DNA of 7,485 bases from Thermoanaerobaculia bacterium (lineage in GTDB: Bacteria > Acidobacteriota > Thermoanaerobaculia > Multivoradales > JAHEKO01), in the NCBI GenBank assembly GCA_029287645.1, contig JARFQS010000459.1:1-7485 (forward strand). Reading direction: 5' to 3'. The notes under the pieces are model-generated. The model was not told the origin of the DNA, did not search any database, and saw only the letters and a list, made by a program, of their open reading frames with translations. This document shows, one piece after another, positions 5,878 through 7,485 of this stretch (its first letter is position 1; every line of letters starts with the position of its first letter). The position numbers were made by a program, and so were the translations under genes.

Positions 5878-6633
5878 TCAGGGTTCTGGGGTAGGTTCGT
5901 CAGGGCTCCCCCCGAGGCTGTGGAGAGCCCGGCGACAGATTCCCCTGAGGAGGCTCACCTCCCGCGCCGTGAGACCAGCCCTCGCTGAGAGTTGGCGAAG
6001 CTCTCTCGACACTCCCGGGAAGGTATCGTCGCGGGCGAATCCGATGGCCGCCATGACCGAGGAGGCCTGAGTCATGAGTCCCTCGACTTGCTCTGCGGAG
6101 GCGGCAACAGGACGGCTGGAGGGGGGTTCGACCGCCAGCTCTCGTTTCTGAAACAGCTCCCAGGCGAGGATCAGGACGGCTTGGCTGAGGTTCAGGGTGG
6201 GGTGTTTCGACGAGCACGGGATCTGCACGACCTGACCGCAGTGGGCAAGCTCCTCGTTGGTCAGGCCGGACGGCTCCGATCCGAAGACGAGGGCGGTCTT
6301 CGAGCGCTCGTCCTCCCGGCTCAGGACATCGGCCAGGCCCTCGGGTGTCAGGATCTGGGTCGTTGGCTCCCGACTGCGAACCGAGCTGGTTCCGACGACT
6401 CGTTGAAAGGGCTCGAGTGCCAGGCTCAAGGAGTCGGTGATAGTGGCGTTGTCCAGGATCTCTCGGGCTCCCACTGCAAAGGCGTAGGCAACTCGGCCGA
6501 GTGTCACGGCAGGCTGCACGAGTCGCAAGTGCTCGAGTCCCATGTTGGCCATGGCGCGGGCGGTGGCTCCGATGTTGCCCTCCTCCTGTGAGCGAACGAG
6601 GACGATGGTCGGAGACAGCGGACCGAAGCTCAT
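5878..6633 (-). CDS. trmJ: TrmH-family tRNA 2'-O-methyltransferase, TrmJ-like
   Basis: SPOUT-fold enzymes of this group use SAM to methylate the ribose of nucleotide 32 in several tRNAs (E. coli TrmJ, 246 residues; this one has 251). All three SPOUT motifs are present. Motif 1 is NIGATARAMANMG (20-32), including the conserved Arg26. Motif 2 is ALVFGSEPSGL (114-124). Motif 3 is IPCSSKHPTLNLSQAV (138-153), forming the trefoil knot with the SAM site. The C-terminal ~80 residues are a helical extension (LMTQASSVMAAIGF, ELRQLSARAGLT, SLLRGICRRAL), as in TrmJ. ATG 6633 sits immediately before the conserved core and has no Shine-Dalgarno. It heads a minus-strand run leading to the aldolase gene and is divergent from the 103-residue protein gene. 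The exact target nucleotide is not provable from sequence alone. Confidence 0.9.
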   Translation of the reverse strand: MSFGPLSPTIVLVRSQEEGNIGATARAMANMGLEHLRLVQPAVTLGRVAYAFAVGAREILDNATITDSLSLALEPFQRVVGTSSVRSREPTTQILTPEGLADVLSREDERSKTALVFGSEPSGLTNEELAHCGQVVQIPCSSKHPTLNLSQAVLILAWELFQKRELAVEPPSSRPVAASAEQVEGLMTQASSVMAAIGFARDDTFPGVSRELRQLSARAGLTAREVSLLRGICRRALHSLGGSPDEPTPEP

Positions 6634-6639
6634 GGCCTG

Positions 6640-6645
6640 AATCTA
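6640..6645 (-). promoter_or_regulatory. -10-like hexamer close to the trmJ start
   Basis: TAGATT on the minus strand ends only 6 bases before the trmJ ATG. If it is functional, transcription would begin at or next to the A of the ATG, giving a leaderless mRNA. There is no TG extension and no convincing -35, so support is weak apart from the absence of a Shine-Dalgarno. Confidence 0.25.
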
Positions 6646-6681
6646 CCGTGGAGGACACCCCGAGAGCGAATCCTCTGACGC

Positions 6682-6710
6682 TTGACAGTCCGGTCGACCG
6701 AAGTTACCTT
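6682..6710 (+). promoter_or_regulatory. Sigma-70-type promoter of the 103-residue protein gene
   Basis: A perfect -35 hexamer TTGACA (6682-6687) is followed by a 17-base spacer and the -10 TACCTT (6705-6710), which keeps the key TA and final T. The expected start of transcription is near 6717, leaving a leader of about 70 bases. This is the strongest promoter match in the window. Confidence 0.7.
6691..6700. repeat. Perfect palindrome centred in the promoter spacer
   Basis: CGGTCGACCG is a perfect 10-base palindrome. Its centre falls within one base of the centre of the 17-base spacer between the -35 and -10. A dimeric regulator could bind here and block or remodel RNA polymerase. Short GC-rich palindromes also occur by chance. 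Confidence 0.4.
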
Positions 6711-6723
6711 GATCGACACAGGG

Positions 6724-6748
6724 CCGATTCCGGTCGTGCCGGCATCGG
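6724..6748 (+). other. Stem-loop in the 5' leader of the 103-residue protein mRNA
   Basis: CCGAT pairs with ATCGG (5 pairs), then a T/C mismatch, then CCGG pairs with CCGG (4 pairs) around a TCGTG loop. It begins about 7 bases after the predicted start of transcription and ends well before the Shine-Dalgarno. It could protect the 5' end or regulate the message; no known riboswitch class is recognised. Confidence 0.4.
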
Positions 6749-6786
6749 GTGGCAAATCTCATCGACAGCTCAACGAGAGGAGAGCC

Positions 6787-7098
6787 ATGACTGAAGGCAA
6801 GACTCCGCAGACGTATCTCATCTTCACGGGCACCGGCCCGATTCTGGTCCTGTCGACCTACCCTGAGCTGACCGACGATCGGCTCCTGAAAAAGCTGCGC
6901 TACAAGGGCATCAACAAGTTCATCGCCTACGAGGTCGACACGGAGGCGGTGCAGAAGCGCTATCACGGCTCCTTCGAGGGAATCGCCGAGGATCTCCTCA
7001 GTGTCGAGGACATCCGAGTGCTGGACTTCAACGGCCACCAGATCATGGCCAACTTTTCACTCGACGAGCTCGGCGCACCCATTAAATACAGCGGATGA
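6787..7098 (+). CDS. Small conserved-looking protein of unknown function
   Basis: The 103-residue protein reads MTEGKTPQTYLIFTGTGPIL and continues into a helix-rich middle (DDRLLKKLRYKGINKFIAYE), ending SLDELGAPIKYSG. It is soluble, with no signal peptide, cysteine or metal motif; an alpha/beta fold is likely. The opening 'TYLIFTGTGPILVLSTY' and the ending 'ANFSLDELGAPI' remind me of short 'cytosolic protein' hypotheticals found in several phyla. That is memory, not a search. ATG 6787 is chosen because AGAGGAGAGCC stands directly before it. The frame stays open back to a TTG at 6682, but that codon lies inside the -35 hexamer and so cannot be transcribed from this promoter. The gene appears to be alone in its transcription unit, divergent from trmJ, with a possible terminator just after it. 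Confidence 0.85.
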   Translation: MTEGKTPQTYLIFTGTGPILVLSTYPELTDDRLLKKLRYKGINKFIAYEVDTEAVQKRYHGSFEGIAEDLLSVEDIRVLDFNGHQIMANFSLDELGAPIKYSG

Positions 7099-7102
7099 GG
7101 CC

Positions 7103-7129
7103 CCCGGTCGTACCTCCCGGGCGTTCTTT
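7103..7129 (+). terminator. Possible weak intrinsic terminator
   Basis: CCCGG (7103-7107) can pair with CCGGG (7117-7121) across a 9-base loop, followed by CGTTCTTT (7122-7129), which has five T in eight. It starts 5 bases after the stop of the 103-residue protein gene. The stem is short and the T-tract interrupted, so termination may be inefficient. Confidence 0.35.
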
Positions 7130-7266
7130 GAGGGCCTAGAGGCTTAGGGGCCAAGCGGAACTGAAGCTGCTGGTGTCCGGCCGGCCGATCGTTCATCTGT
7201 CTCCAACGGATATCGCGTGGAGGTCCGTCCGGGTGGTCCACCTGGGGGACGACGCCGGCAATGTAG

Positions 7267-7310
7267 GGGAGCCCCTTGCGGGCTCCCATGGGAGGGGTCA
7301 TGCCCCTCCC
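7267..7310. repeat. Two tandem GC-rich hairpins, REP-like
   Basis: Hairpin 1: GGGAGCCC (7267-7274), loop CTTGC, GGGCTCCC (7280-7287). Hairpin 2: GGGAGGGG (7290-7297), loop TCATG, CCCCTCCC (7303-7310). Both have perfect 8-base stems and 5-base loops and are separated by only two bases (AT). No T-run follows on either strand, which argues against a terminator. The 'GTAGGGG...CCCCTTGCGG...CCC' style resembles dispersed intergenic REP/REPIN palindromes mobilised by RAYT transposases, but no second copy lies in this window. Confidence 0.5.
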
Positions 7311-7428
7311 CTGCATCTAGGGCTGGCCGCCACATTGTCACGTCATCGCGGAGGGTCTATGGTGCTCTGCTGTAGCCCTTGCGCTGCGCTCGAAGTGGCA
7401 ACCCCTGACAATCCACCCGTACGAGCCT

Positions 7429-7450
7429 ATCTGGATCACCGGTGCCAGAT
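7429..7450. repeat. Interrupted palindrome near the right end
   Basis: ATCTGG (7429-7434) and CCAGAT (7445-7450) flank a core that contains the perfect palindrome CACCGGTG (7437-7444), offset by a two-base AT. It may be a protein-binding site or part of an RNA stem for a gene starting beyond the window. Confidence 0.35.
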
Positions 7451-7485
7451 CGGACTAGGGGTCTTCACAGGCGGAGGTGCATGGT

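Larger units (their letters stand above)
7130..7485. other. Gene-free stretch at the right end
   Basis: I find no supported gene on either strand: all minus-strand frames entering from the right edge hit stops within about 50 bases, and plus-strand frames are short. No tRNA, with its TTC-loop and stems, is evident. It holds the tandem hairpins at 7267-7310 and an interrupted palindrome at 7429-7450. At the very end a GGAGG (7473-7477) lies 3 bases before an ATG at 7481. That is tight spacing, so whether a gene starts there cannot be judged from five bases. Confidence 0.6.

Noticed and set aside
5992..6591. 199-codon plus-strand open frame opposite trmJ
   Set aside because: The minus strand encodes all three SPOUT motifs across the same interval; the plus-strand translation is glycine-rich with no motif.
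6682..6786. Longer form of the 103-residue protein starting at TTG 6682
   Set aside because: The TTG is part of the TTGACA -35 hexamer, upstream of the expected transcription start, and has no Shine-Dalgarno, whereas ATG 6787 does.
7267..7310. Twin hairpins as an intrinsic terminator
   Set aside because: No run of T follows the stems on either strand, and they lie about 170 bases beyond the nearest stop codon.
6963..7316. 117-codon minus-strand frame over the right-end hairpins
   Set aside because: It is antisense to the 103-residue protein gene and runs through palindromes; no Shine-Dalgarno or family resemblance is seen.

Overview
This is a GC-rich (above 60% by eye), densely packed chromosomal stretch that looks like bacterial housekeeping DNA. 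I see no transposase, integrase, phage gene or CRISPR array. The gene content fits an uncultured deep-branching bacterium: an ArgRS of the longer 'IDDTGVQ' / 'MSGRKG' type, an archaeal-type phosphoglycerate mutase, a KDPG-family aldolase and a short PilZ protein. Acidobacteriota or a myxobacteria-like lineage would suit, but this is an impression and the sequence here cannot settle it.

Layout. Left block, minus strand, in transcription order: argS (2826 to 901), a PilZ-domain protein (807 to 460) and a class I SAM methyltransferase (380 to beyond base 1, truncated by the window). Centre: a macro-domain protein (2911 to 3465, plus strand), divergent from argS across an 84-base gap. It converges with apgM, the two stop codons being only 3 bases apart. 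Right block, minus strand, in transcription order: a TrmJ-like tRNA 2'-O-methyltransferase (6633 to 5878), a KDPG/KHG aldolase (5815 to 5165), an unrecognised 140-residue protein whose start overlaps the aldolase stop, and apgM (4686 to 3469). A 103-residue conserved-looking protein of unknown function (6787 to 7098, plus) diverges from trmJ behind a clear promoter. The last ~390 bases hold no gene but contain two tandem hairpins resembling REP elements.

The aldolase makes pyruvate and glyceraldehyde-3-phosphate, and ApgM acts further down lower glycolysis, so the right block may be a small carbon-metabolism operon with an RNA-modification gene at its head. The coupled 140-residue protein has no evident role.

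The clearest unexplained signals are regulatory. The argS/macro gap is built around an inverted repeat that gives each strand a TGATAT extended -10 element. A third TGATA element precedes the aldolase. argS, the aldolase and trmJ have no Shine-Dalgarno and their -10-like elements lie only 6 to 11 bases from the ATG, which suggests leaderless mRNAs. The macro-domain gene has a leader whose first bases can pair with its own Shine-Dalgarno. The 103-residue protein's promoter has a perfect palindrome centred in its spacer and a hairpin in its leader. I did not find a convincing new multi-gene defence or mobile system.
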